A stretch of DNA of 34,630 nucleotides from an uncultured Marinoscillum sp. GTDB taxonomy: Bacteria > Bacteroidota > Bacteroidia > Cytophagales > MED-G16. Each line of letters opens with the position of its first letter. Position 1 is the stretch's first letter. The position numbers were made by a program, and so were the translations under genes. Where the stretch lies: NCBI GenBank assembly GCA_902529805.1, contig CABZXU010000017.1:1-34630 (forward strand). Reading direction: 5' to 3'. Shown here piece after piece: positions 1 through 7,095 of the stretch. The notes under the pieces are model-generated. The model searched no databases. It was not told the DNA's origin and saw only the letters and a program-made list of their open reading frames with translations.

Positions 1-4
1 GATA

Positions 5-1327
5 TTATTCAAAATAAAATAAAGAATTAATATTTGACTTGGAAACTGCGGGATTTATCATATAATTCATATTACTAAAATCAATTGTAGTTCCGTCTTG
101 GGTAAAAAGTTTGAATCTAGAAGGAAGCAGGATACCATTAAAAACCTTGTAATCATAATAAAATGTATAAGTAGAAGTTGTTTCTTTTCCAGGAATAGGT
201 GCTAAACCTGTTTCTTTATCAATTAATTCATATTTTCTAGTAATCAAACCTGTATTAGCATCAAAATATGTAATTTGATTTTCTTGTGAATAAATAGCAT
301 ATTCCTTGCTTCCGCTTTCCATAGTTACAAAAGCAATTTTAGAATTATTTATCCAATTTATTTCCTCAATAGGCATTGATTTAAAGCTATATATTTTATT
401 ATCTTTTGGTTTAAAATAAATTGGTTTTTGAAAATCAGATAACATAACTCCTTTTGTTCCATTAAAAATTATTTTAGTTAACGTATTTGTATTTCCATCA
501 ATTTTAAGTGATATTTTATTAGCAAATTTATTTGGTTTTGTTAATACTGATAGATATTCCATTTCATATTCTTGAAACTTAGTTTTTCCCTCAACAAACA
601 TAGTCTCTATAGATTTGAGTTTTTCTAATCCCCCTATACGTTCCAGATACCTTAACACAATATCATTTGCAGTGATATACATATCTGCAACGTCAGTGTT
701 GTCACTTTTAGGGGTTCTTGGTGTAGAGTTAGATAAACTATTATATGCTCTTATAATGGCAGATTTTCTTCTTGAGTATGTAGGGTGCTCATCATAACTA
801 TCATCATAGTCTCCTTCAGTAATTAACATATTGTTTGTCCACGCGACAGTTTGGCTTAATGTTGCACCCAAATGAAATAATATAGAAGTAGCATAATTAT
901 CAGCTTCAAATTCATCCATTTGTGCTTCTTGAATACTTGTGTCTGGCCCTTCCGAAAAATGTCCTTTAATATGATGTCCAACTTCGTGAGCAAGAACAAA
1001 CATATTTGACCAATATTTTGTATTTAAATAAGGATAATTTGAATTAACATCTTCCAAATATCCTTTTCTATAAAATATATATCTTATTGTCGAAGGGTGA
1101 AGCACGGTAGCCACTGCATTAGATACATTATCACATTGCTGTACCACAAAATTTCTTTTTTCTCCAAAAACTGACAATATTCTTCCTAATGCATCTTCAG
1201 CAACTCTCTCAGAAGCGAAACTTTTAGCAAGTGACCCACAAAAATTTCTTCCGCGTTCTATATCTTGATAATTCTGACTATTTCCATAGAAAGAAATAAA
1301 GAATAAGAAAATTAAGAGTCTTTTCAT
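5..1327 (-). CDS. Secreted M48-like zinc metalloprotease with C-terminal LolA-like domain
   Basis: Seen: numbering from the chosen start, HEVGHH at residues 114-119 is followed about 20 residues later by FEAD (140-143), the HExxH...ExxAD arrangement of gluzincin proteases of the M48 type. A Sec signal peptide ending in NSQ fills the first 18 residues. The last 220 residues look like the LolA/outer-membrane-sorting type beta domain often found at the end of Bacteroidota zinc proteases (an IGGLEKLKSI segment followed by beta strands). A longer frame reaches 1360, but the Met at 1327 begins a normal signal peptide and sits just after a TAGATTG promoter-like box, so I start there. The protease half is clearly homologous to the TPR protease at 16397-17887. 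Substrate unknown; periplasmic or cell-surface role inferred. The stop lies at the window edge and is complete. Confidence 0.8.
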   Translation of the reverse strand: MKRLLIFLFFISFYGNSQNYQDIERGRNFCGSLAKSFASERVAEDALGRILSVFGEKRNFVVQQCDNVSNAVATVLHPSTIRYIFYRKGYLEDVNSNYPYLNTKYWSNMFVLAHEVGHHIKGHFSEGPDTSIQEAQMDEFEADNYATSILFHLGATLSQTVAWTNNMLITEGDYDDSYDEHPTYSRRKSAIIRAYNSLSNSTPRTPKSDNTDVADMYITANDIVLRYLERIGGLEKLKSIETMFVEGKTKFQEYEMEYLSVLTKPNKFANKISLKIDGNTNTLTKIIFNGTKGVMLSDFQKPIYFKPKDNKIYSFKSMPIEEINWINNSKIAFVTMESGSKEYAIYSQENQITYFDANTGLITRKYELIDKETGLAPIPGKETTSTYTFYYDYKVFNGILLPSRFKLFTQDGTTIDFSNMNYMINPAVSKSNINSLFYFE

Positions 1328-1386
1328 CCTACAATCTACAACTATCCAAGAAAAATTCAAAAGGGGAGCAGGGTTAGGTAGTGAAA

Positions 1387-2367
1387 TTAATTCGCCTTAG
1401 AAATTTTAGTTCTTTTTTCTTCATAAATACTACTGTTGTTATTCGTAGAGATAGAATCTGGAAATGCTTTAAACCAATAATCAATATAATCCACTTGAAT
1501 TATTGAACCCGATAAGATAGATGATTTAAAATTAGTGTTTATGAAGCCTCCATATTGCGCAGTGTCAATTTTGTAGATAGAAATAGATAATGGATTTATA
1601 ATATAGTTTTTACTTTCATTGAGATTTGCATTATATGATTCAAAAATTTTTCCATCTTTTGATAGTTTTATTGTAACATTATTACCAGTTGGAACACTAA
1701 CAAATCTAAATGGAGTCTCTTCATATTTAATATCTAATTGATTTATTTTATAAATAGTTTTAGAATAATAATTTGTATCAGCTTCATTGTATAGAAGTGA
1801 TATCGAAAAATTTTTATAATTTGAGTTGTCAATCCTAACATAAGCCTCTTTAAATCTTTTTTCTTTATATTTAAAATTTTTAGTGTTAGTAGTGATTTTT
1901 CTATTTCCAAAATTATCTATTCGATATTTATTTAATAATTTCTTAGATTCTTTTATATTAAAATCTTCCCAAATTTTGGTCCATCTATTTTGCTTAATCT
2001 CCCTTTTCCTTATAGATGAAATATATTCAATGTCATCTAAATTTTTTCTATAATAAATTTCATATAGGTCACCATTTCCGTGAAATATTCCATTATTAAA
2101 TTCCCCTTCATAAATTTCTTTAATTGGTAGTTTAATAAATAATTCTAAATATTTTTCAATATATTCTTCGATAAATAAAGAAATATAATTTAGAATATCA
2201 CCACTATGTGAACTAACAGCATTTCTTTCAGGTTTAAAATAAAGAGCAATTCCATAACCATTTTGACAATCACCGGAAACACAAATTTTATTTTCTGTTG
2301 GAAATAGATAATTATATAACACCAATATAATTAGAATTGTAAATAATAGAATAAACAACTTTTTCAT
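1387..2367 (-). CDS. Membrane-anchored MORN-repeat-like protein
   Basis: I do not recognise a specific function. The 326-residue protein starts with an N-terminal membrane segment (residues 4-22) and then has a CVSGDCQNGYG segment (29-39), a form often seen at the start of bacterial MORN-repeat proteins. A MORN-type unit, YEGEFNNGIFHGNGD, lies at 86-100. The remaining 220 residues are charged and probably beta-rich. It is a single-gene unit on the minus strand. Its start region shares about 45 bp with the start of the next minus-strand gene (3500), which suggests both sit at the same end of related mobile units. A TAGATTGA box lies a few bases before the ATG, so the transcript may be leaderless. 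Confidence 0.7.
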   Translation of the reverse strand: MKKLFILLFTILIILVLYNYLFPTENKICVSGDCQNGYGIALYFKPERNAVSSHSGDILNYISLFIEEYIEKYLELFIKLPIKEIYEGEFNNGIFHGNGDLYEIYYRKNLDDIEYISSIRKREIKQNRWTKIWEDFNIKESKKLLNKYRIDNFGNRKITTNTKNFKYKEKRFKEAYVRIDNSNYKNFSISLLYNEADTNYYSKTIYKINQLDIKYEETPFRFVSVPTGNNVTIKLSKDGKIFESYNANLNESKNYIINPLSISIYKIDTAQYGGFINTNFKSSILSGSIIQVDYIDYWFKAFPDSISTNNNSSIYEEKRTKISKAN

Positions 2368-2411
2368 CCTTCAATCTAAAATTTTTATTCCAAAATGCAA
2401 AACGGGGGTAG
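2366..2411. repeat. Left-of-core flank repeat, copy 1
   Basis: This 46-bp stretch matches 3499-3544 at about 41 positions and directly precedes the tRNA-His fragment in both places. It also holds the start codon and putative promoter of a minus-strand gene in both places. I read it as the distal end of related inserted units. This is inference from the repeat. Confidence 0.6.
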
Positions 2412-2481
2412 GTCTGATTGTGGTTCAGGAGGTCGCCGGTTCGAGTCCGGTCTTCCACCCTTTTTTCTTACAATGCTTGCA
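2412..2481 (+). repeat. tRNA-His(GTG) 3' fragment plus downstream 21 bp, copy 1 (candidate att core)
   Basis: Seen: 2412-2460 folds as the second part of a tRNA. The anticodon stem-loop has loop TTGTGGT (anticodon GTG, His). It is followed by a short variable loop, a T-arm with TTCGAGT loop, and a CTTCCAC acceptor strand with discriminator C73, the mark of tRNA-His. No D-arm or 5' acceptor strand precedes it, so it is not a tRNA gene. Positions 2412-2481 are identical in three direct copies (also 3545-3614 and 6035-6104). The shared block begins inside the anticodon stem, a usual crossover region for tyrosine integrases that target tRNA genes. Confidence 0.9.
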
Positions 2482-2507
2482 GTTTTTTCTTTTACAATAT
2501 AAATAAT

Positions 2508-2541
2508 TCTGACAGTTATTTGACAGTTATTGATTAATCAA
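2508..2541. repeat. 11-bp-spaced hexamer pair with 12-bp palindrome, copy 1
   Basis: TGACAG at 2510-2515 and 2521-2526 are separated by TTATT, so the two hexamers repeat every 11 bp (one helical turn). The perfect palindrome TTGATTAATCAA follows at 2530-2541. The first hexamer starts 50 bp after the end of the tRNA fragment. It resembles an arm-type recombinase or accessory-protein binding site; no binding protein is known. Confidence 0.75.
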
Positions 2542-2567
2542 TCTTTTAAGGCCTTTAAGGTTGGGGA

Positions 2568-3500
2568 TTATTTATAAGTTTTATTTAAAGCTCTTAACAT
2601 AATTTCACCTGTTTCAATAAGCCAATTGAAATGCTTACCCCATAAACTCTCATTACTTAAATCACATTCTAAACTAGTCAAAATTCTAGAAGCTTTTTTA
2701 TCTGGTAAGGCTAACCAATCTATTTCCTTACCTTCACATAAAGATTCAAAAAATTCTTTTTGTGAGTAAATCTTATCAAAAATTTCTTGTTTATCAATGT
2801 AAACATCTACAGCTATTGAACTTGTTCTTGTATTGTGAATAAAATTTAGACCAATATGACGTATTCCTACACTAATTGAAAACCAATGTTGAGGTCTAGG
2901 TTTTCTAGTTATTCTTAATTCACTAGGATTATCTTCAGAATAATCTTTAAGTTCTTCCCAAAATTTAAGCTTTTCAAGTTTAGTTTCTGTAAGCTCCTTA
3001 CTTCTTGAGTTTTTATTTAAGGTGATTTTTGTCCAATCATTAGGTTCTACAACAATATTAAATTTAGGTGCTGGATTGGAATCCCCAATTTGCCATATTT
3101 CGATTTTCACAAGAAAAAAAGAAATATTTTCTGTCATATTTCTATTGAACCATTCAATTGCTTGCTTATGTTCATCTCTAGTATCTGCAACTACCCAGAC
3201 AATTATTGAAGCATCAAAACTTGAAGCATAGGTTATTAGTTGACCTAAGTGAGAATGGTCAGTTTTTTCAAGCTGATTCTCAATTATAATTTTTTTACCT
3301 GTCTCAACTTCATCTGCAGTAATATCACAATTGAATTTACCTGCACTATCCTCAGTTTTAATATTTTCTGCTGAAACACCTATCTCATCTAATAAAATAG
3401 AAATATTTTCTTCCTTAGATAGCCATTGAGTAAAATGAGTATCTTCTCGAGCCCAAACTTCTCTTAAATTGACCTTTTGTAAAGAACCTAACTTTTTCAT
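2568..3500 (-). CDS. DUF4268 protein with PD-(D/E)XK nuclease-like N-terminal half
   Basis: 310 residues, soluble, no signal peptide. The N-terminal half has the spacing of a restriction-endonuclease-like fold: an acidic residue in NCDI (Asp59), then a beta strand ending in ENQ (74-76), then a helix containing GQL (86-88). The C-terminal half, with the LKFWEELKDY segment, corresponds to the DUF4268 region. Such proteins are common as solitary accessory genes in bacteria, and a nucleic-acid-cleaving or defence role is plausible but not shown. It is the only gene of candidate unit 1, with its stop close to the GGCCTTTA stretch and its start inside the flank repeat. The start is set by a TAGATTGA box just upstream of the ATG. 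Confidence 0.8.
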   Translation of the reverse strand: MKKLGSLQKVNLREVWAREDTHFTQWLSKEENISILLDEIGVSAENIKTEDSAGKFNCDITADEVETGKKIIIENQLEKTDHSHLGQLITYASSFDASIIVWVVADTRDEHKQAIEWFNRNMTENISFFLVKIEIWQIGDSNPAPKFNIVVEPNDWTKITLNKNSRSKELTETKLEKLKFWEELKDYSEDNPSELRITRKPRPQHWFSISVGIRHIGLNFIHNTRTSSIAVDVYIDKQEIFDKIYSQKEFFESLCEGKEIDWLALPDKKASRILTSLECDLSNESLWGKHFNWLIETGEIMLRALNKTYK

Positions 3501-3544
3501 ACTTCAATCTAAAATTTTTATACCAAAATGCAAAATGGAGATAG
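3499..3544. repeat. Left-of-core flank repeat, copy 2
   Basis: Second copy of the 46-bp sequence seen at 2366-2411, with about five differences, again directly before a tRNA-His fragment and over the start of a minus-strand gene. No such copy precedes the third tRNA fragment, where a gene end is found instead. Confidence 0.6.
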
Positions 3545-3614
3545 GTCTGATTGTGGTTCAGGAGGTCGCCGGTTCGAGTCCGGTCTTCCACCCTTTTTTC
3601 TTACAATGCTTGCA
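3545..3614 (+). repeat. tRNA-His(GTG) 3' fragment plus downstream 21 bp, copy 2 (candidate att core)
   Basis: Identical over 70 bp to the copy at 2412-2481. Identity with copy 1 runs further on both sides (3542-3623), so the two units share both ends. The T-run straight after the acceptor strand could end transcription of an intact tRNA gene. Confidence 0.9.
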
Positions 3615-3640
3615 GTTTTTTCTCTCTAAAGATAAATAAT

Positions 3641-3659
3641 TCTGACAGTTATTTGACAG
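3641..3659. repeat. 11-bp-spaced hexamer pair, copy 2 (palindrome missing)
   Basis: TGACAG at 3643-3648 and 3654-3659 with the same TTATT spacer, again starting 50 bp after the tRNA fragment. The sequence then diverges and no TTGATTAATCAA follows. The remaining 50 bp up to the next gene hold a TATATTCA promoter-like box at 3702-3709. Confidence 0.7.
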
Positions 3660-3713
3660 AAATCTTAATAGAGCTTTACATTCTATATTGAATTTTTTTT
3701 TTATATTCATATA

Positions 3714-4697
3714 ATGAAATACTATATTTTAATTATTCTCTTCTCTGTATCTTACTCAAGCTATTCTCAAAATGTTTCTTCTCAAAAGAAAATTTATGAC
3801 GAATTATTTGAAAAGGTATCAAATAAAGGTAAATGGGGAGATAAGGATAAAAAAGGTACAGTAAACTATATAGATAAAAATAAAATATTGAATGCCCTTA
3901 AGCTACCTAAAAAAGGAATTTCAGTCTCCCTATCATTTAATATTGCTCAAGATTCCTCTGAAATGAATCATTCCCATTTTGACGATATTACAGAATATAA
4001 TCATCAAGCATCATCTGTCAATTATAGAGGTTATGATTGGGCTTCAGACAGCTATAGTATATCATATCACGGATTTACTGTATCCCATATGGATGGATTA
4101 GCGCATTTAGCTCAAGATGGTAAATTATATAATGGTTATGACGCCTCAAAAATTACACCACAAGGATTTGAAGAGCTAGGTATTGAGGCATTTAATGAGG
4201 GTATTATATCTAAAGGAGTTTTAATTGACATTCCACTTTTATATGGAAAAGAATATCTAGATGCAGGAACAAAAATTTCAACAAACGATATTTTAAAATT
4301 TGAAGAAAAGTATAATGTTAAAATAGAAAAAGGAGATGTTGTACTTGTTAGAACAGGAAGATGGTTAGAAAAAAGTATAAAAGGTGATTCAGACTATTCG
4401 AAATTAAGTGCAGGTTTAGATTACAAAGTTGCATTACTATTAGATGAACGTCAAGCATCGGTTTTAGGTTCAGATGGTACAAATGATGCTCAACCCTCTG
4501 GAATTCCTGAAGAAGGAAGTCCAGTTCATAAGTTAACGCTTGTCTCTATGGGAATGCCATTACTCGACAACCTAAACTTAGAGGATATTTCAAGAGAGGC
4601 TAAAAAACAAAATAAATGGGAATTTTTTATTTCTGTCCAGCCTCTAAGATTTAAAGGAGGGACAGGTTCACCAGTAAATGCAATTGCATTATTCTAA
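3714..4697 (+). CDS. Periplasmic cyclase-family (kynurenine formamidase-like) hydrolase
   Basis: 327 residues with a signal peptide ending in SYSQ (about residue 19). The metal-binding signature of the cyclase family (PF04199) is present as HGFTVSHMDGLAH: His119, His125, Asp127 and His131 correspond to the HxxxxxHxDxxxH ligands. Later segments such as GDVVLVRTGRW and the GSDGTND region fit this family. Members hydrolyse amide or ester bonds in small molecules; kynurenine formamidase is the known case. The exported location argues against a tryptophan-degradation role here, and the substrate is unknown. It is the first of two same-strand genes in candidate unit 2, 50 bp from the next. Its stop codon is part of a 14-bp sequence repeated at the stop of the gene ending at 9134. 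Confidence 0.85.
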   Translation: MKYYILIILFSVSYSSYSQNVSSQKKIYDELFEKVSNKGKWGDKDKKGTVNYIDKNKILNALKLPKKGISVSLSFNIAQDSSEMNHSHFDDITEYNHQASSVNYRGYDWASDSYSISYHGFTVSHMDGLAHLAQDGKLYNGYDASKITPQGFEELGIEAFNEGIISKGVLIDIPLLYGKEYLDAGTKISTNDILKFEEKYNVKIEKGDVVLVRTGRWLEKSIKGDSDYSKLSAGLDYKVALLLDERQASVLGSDGTNDAQPSGIPEEGSPVHKLTLVSMGMPLLDNLNLEDISREAKKQNKWEFFISVQPLRFKGGTGSPVNAIALF

Positions 4698-4735
4698 ACC
4701 ATAGGCATATCTTCTTCTTTTAATTTAGCAATTCT

Positions 4736-4743
4736 TATATTTA
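4736..4743 (+). promoter_or_regulatory. Bacteroidota -7 promoter box, probable leaderless start
   Basis: TATATTTA lies 4 bp before the GTG start at 4748 and resembles the TAnnTTTG -7 box of Bacteroidota. Transcription would start at or next to the start codon. Inference from the motif and its position. Confidence 0.5.
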
Positions 4744-4747
4744 GCTT

Positions 4748-5983
4748 GTGAAAAAACTCCTTCTTCTATTACTGATTATTCCACTTGTGTTTTCTTGCAA
4801 TTCAAAAAAAGACAAAAAGATTTCAAAAAAAACGGAATTTAAAAACGGACGTTGGATAAGCACAACTGATTCTACTGAAGGAATTGAAATAAAAAATGGA
4901 AAATGGATTTGGTTTAATAAAAAAGGGGAAACTGAATCTATTGTTTCTATTTACGATTTCAAAATACTAAGAGGATATATAAAGGAAATAGAAGCTGAAC
5001 TTGAGTATCTGGCGATAATAACTGACCGAAGTGATACTTTAAAATATGCTATACTTGAATACAGCAATGAATTATTAAGCTTGAGTTATATTGGCAGAGG
5101 GAATACTATCAATTATGCTCCTGAAAAAGAGAAAGAAGAAGAAGAAGAAAAGGAAGCTACAGAAAAAGATTCTCAGAAGGGACAGGAGTCTTTCCTTGAA
5201 AAATATAATAATACTATATGGACAGATGGAATATCAACAATAAGGTTTAGAAAACTTTCATCAATAAAATACACAAAATTAACAAAACAAATAAAGGGCT
5301 ATGTATTTGATGGTTTTTTAAAAAAGAATTCTGATAATATAAAACTATATATTGACCAAGGGTATTTCATAATAAAAGATAATATTGAAACTATCAAAAA
5401 CATTTATGATATTAATACTGTTAATGGTCTTGGCCTAAGAGAATACCCATCTATGGTTGGGAAAATAGTTGATACACTAGATTATGGAATATCTGTAAAA
5501 ATTTTAAATAAGACAGGAGAATTTTTTGAGATTGATGGTAAAAAAGGACAATGGGCAGAAATAGAAACATATAATCCATATGGTCATAGACAACATCTTT
5601 TTCCAGACAACGATGGTAGAGCTGTTTTTGTTAATGAAGTTAGTGAATTGGATACATACTTGGAATGCCATATGTGTGGATATAAAAAAATTACGCAAAA
5701 CATAGGGGATATTTTGAGTGTTATAGACAATGTAAGAAATGATTTTGGTGATATAGAATCTAGTAAAAATTCGTTTTTAATAAATAATAATGAATTGATT
5801 CATACCCAAGAACAAGAAAATCCGGCAGGAAAGGTTTCTGTAAAATCAAGATTCGTTCCCTTAAGTTCTAACTCTATCTATATTGAGGAAGTAAAAAAAG
5901 AAAATAAAATTAAATACAAGTTGTTTAATGATGAATGGCAACGTATTAGAAATGAGTACGCACTTATGCTTGATAACTATTAA
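4748..5983 (+). CDS. Lipoprotein with bacterial SH3 domain
   Basis: 411 residues from a GTG start. The lipobox is VFSC with Cys17. A glutamate-rich linker (about 126-140) separates an N-terminal beta region from a second part. A bacterial SH3 segment lies at roughly 225-273 (VNGLGLREYP, then GQWAEIETY), a form that usually binds cell-wall peptides or acts as a surface module. Residues 305-400 are not recognised. After the TAA at 5981 the same frame stays open for 16 more sense codons (5984-6031) and stops at 6032, directly against the tRNA-His fragment. These codons read as plausible protein (NNPAGNWVGEC), so the stop may be recent and the original protein slightly longer. Confidence 0.75.
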   Translation: MKKLLLLLLIIPLVFSCNSKKDKKISKKTEFKNGRWISTTDSTEGIEIKNGKWIWFNKKGETESIVSIYDFKILRGYIKEIEAELEYLAIITDRSDTLKYAILEYSNELLSLSYIGRGNTINYAPEKEKEEEEEKEATEKDSQKGQESFLEKYNNTIWTDGISTIRFRKLSSIKYTKLTKQIKGYVFDGFLKKNSDNIKLYIDQGYFIIKDNIETIKNIYDINTVNGLGLREYPSMVGKIVDTLDYGISVKILNKTGEFFEIDGKKGQWAEIETYNPYGHRQHLFPDNDGRAVFVNEVSELDTYLECHMCGYKKITQNIGDILSVIDNVRNDFGDIESSKNSFLINNNELIHTQEQENPAGKVSVKSRFVPLSSNSIYIEEVKKENKIKYKLFNDEWQRIRNEYALMLDNY

Positions 5984-6034
5984 AATAATCCAGCTGGAAA
6001 CTGGGTAGGTGAATGTCCATATAAAAGGAATTAA

Positions 6035-6104
6035 GTCTGATTGTGGTTCAGGAGGTCGCCGGTTCGAGTCCGGTCTTCCACCCTTTTTTCTTACAATGCT
6101 TGCA
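6035..6104 (+). repeat. tRNA-His(GTG) 3' fragment plus downstream 21 bp, copy 3 (candidate att core)
   Basis: The same 70 bp as the copies at 2412 and 3545 without a mismatch, but the flanks differ on both sides. This defines the shared core: it begins in the anticodon stem and ends 21 bp past the acceptor strand. It is the last copy in the window going right, so it marks the oldest recognisable insertion junction under an ordered-insertion model. Confidence 0.9.
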
Positions 6105-6131
6105 CTTTACTTACGTATAAAGATATAAAAT

Positions 6132-6164
6132 CTTGGCACTTATTTGGCACCTTTGATTAATCAA
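6132..6164. repeat. 11-bp-spaced hexamer pair with 12-bp palindrome, copy 3
   Basis: TGGCAC at 6134-6139 and 6145-6150 with the TTATT spacer and the palindrome TTGATTAATCAA at 6153-6164. The hexamer differs from copies 1 and 2 (TGGCAC instead of TGACAG) while the spacing is kept. The first hexamer lies 51 bp after the tRNA fragment. A second inverted repeat and a GGCCTTTA stretch follow at about 6169-6191. Confidence 0.75.
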
Positions 6165-6208
6165 TCTTTTTTCAATTATTGAAAGGCCTTTATAGTTGGG
6201 CTCTTAAA

Positions 6209-6336
6209 TTAACTATAATATTCATAGTCATATTCTTCTTTTACATAACCTTAGAGTTTTTATAAACAGTCTTCTTAATCAAGTTTCCTGTTTCATCAAA
6301 TTCTTTTTTATCAGAAAATACTGTCTTTTTATCATC
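6209..6336 (-). pseudogene. Relic of a YwqK/MORN-like gene tail (frameshifted)
   Basis: Read on the minus strand from 6336, the frame gives DDKKTVF... then EFDETGNLIKKTVYKN and soon a stop at 6243-6241. A one-base shift restores VKEEYDYEYYS and a stop at 6211-6209. The D(E)xGNLIKKxxYKN pattern is typical of YwqK/MORN-like repeats. There is no start codon: the frame is closed by a stop upstream, and the OmpA-family gene ends right before it. I read it as the last 40 or so codons of a lost gene. Confidence 0.5.
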
Positions 6337-6337
6337 T

Positions 6338-7066
6338 TTATTTATTTTTTATAACACTTCTAACTTCTGTTCTTCTATTTATAGCTCTCCCCTCAGGGTA
6401 TTTATTAGATTCCTTAGGTTCTTTTTCACCATAACCCTTAGCAATTATTCTATTCTCATCAATTCCTTTTTCTACAAGATATTTCTTTACTGAATTTGAT
6501 CGTCGTTGGGAAAGTCTCATATTGCTTTCATCACTACCAATACTATCCGTATGAGAAGCGAGCTCAATTTGAGTTAATGAATTATTAGATAAACGTTCAT
6601 ATAACCTATCTAACTCTTCCTTATCTCTCTCTCGAATTTCAGCACTATTAGAAGCAAAATGTAGATCCAATTCAATTATATCTAAGTAACTATATAGAAC
6701 TTCTATTTGAAAGTTATAATTCATAGTAAAGTCATAATTTAAATCGGGAATTTTAATTTGTTTAAAAACATAAAAAGTATCAGCCTTAAATATTTTAATA
6801 TTATATTCTTGTCCTTGATCTACTGTAATTTCACTTTTTCCATCTATATCACTTATTAATTCTTTTGAAAACCCTAATGAATCATCAACATTCCAAATAA
6901 CCAACTTTGCATTTGCTTCTGGGATACTATCAAAATCAGATACCTTGATAATTAAAGTACACTTTCCAGTAGTTATATCTAAAATTGAATCATTTATACT
7001 GTCTTCTTCAATATAACCAACACAAATTAATGAAACAAATAGAAAAAGTACTGTTATTTTTTTCAT
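6338..7066 (-). CDS. OmpA-family peptidoglycan-binding protein
   Basis: 242 residues. Residues 132-240 form an OmpA C-terminal domain. It contains SHTDSIGSDESNMRLSQRR (171-189), in which the Asp and Arg that contact meso-diaminopimelate in OmpA-like domains are present, and the later GYGE...EGRAINRRTEV segment. The N-terminal 110 residues look like a beta-sandwich carboxypeptidase-regulatory-type domain. The protein is exported; the signal sequence ends near Cys15 but the lipobox (SLIC) is poor, so lipidation is uncertain. It probably tethers the outer membrane to the cell wall. Single-gene unit; its promoter region overlaps a relic copy of the methyltransferase gene (7096-7136). Confidence 0.85.
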   Translation of the reverse strand: MKKITVLFLFVSLICVGYIEEDSINDSILDITTGKCTLIIKVSDFDSIPEANAKLVIWNVDDSLGFSKELISDIDGKSEITVDQGQEYNIKIFKADTFYVFKQIKIPDLNYDFTMNYNFQIEVLYSYLDIIELDLHFASNSAEIRERDKEELDRLYERLSNNSLTQIELASHTDSIGSDESNMRLSQRRSNSVKKYLVEKGIDENRIIAKGYGEKEPKESNKYPEGRAINRRTEVRSVIKNK

Positions 7067-7095
7067 ATTCTAAATGTAAGAAATATTGGAGGAAT

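Larger units (their letters stand above)
2461..3593. mobile_element. Candidate tRNA-His-anchored unit 1 (one cargo gene)
   Basis: This is the 1,133-bp interval from the end of one tRNA-His fragment to the end of the next. It contains a 30-bp left end shared with unit 2, the hexamer pair and palindrome, a GGCCTTTA stretch, a single minus-strand gene (DUF4268) and the flank repeat. There is no room for an integrase gene, so any movement would need a recombinase in trans or homologous recombination between the repeats. The unit definition is inference; the repeats are seen directly. Confidence 0.5.
3594..6083. mobile_element. Candidate tRNA-His-anchored unit 2 (two cargo genes)
   Basis: This 2,490-bp interval ends in the third tRNA-His fragment. 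It carries two plus-strand genes (cyclase family; SH3-domain lipoprotein) and no recombinase. Its left end has the same 30 bp and hexamer pair as unit 1 but lacks the palindrome. Its right end differs: the reading frame of the lipoprotein, past its stop codon, runs exactly up to the tRNA fragment. Confidence 0.45.

Noticed and set aside
2412-2460. Functional tRNA-His gene
   Set aside because: The D-arm and the 5' acceptor strand are absent in all three copies, and the sequences to the left differ between copies.
3022-3231. Plus-strand open frame inside the DUF4268 gene
   Set aside because: It is antisense to a well-supported domain and has no promoter box or recognisable protein features.
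5504-5698. Minus-strand open frame inside the SH3 lipoprotein gene
   Set aside because: Antisense shadow; the coding pattern favours the plus-strand gene.
4748-6034. Stop-codon readthrough or recoding at 5981
   Set aside because: No recoding element is visible; a late nonsense mutation or an altered unit end is simpler.
2412-6104. Integron attC sites or CRISPR repeats
   Set aside because: The repeats are tRNA-derived, too few and too far apart for CRISPR, and show no attC-type R/L boxes. No integrase or cas gene is in the window.
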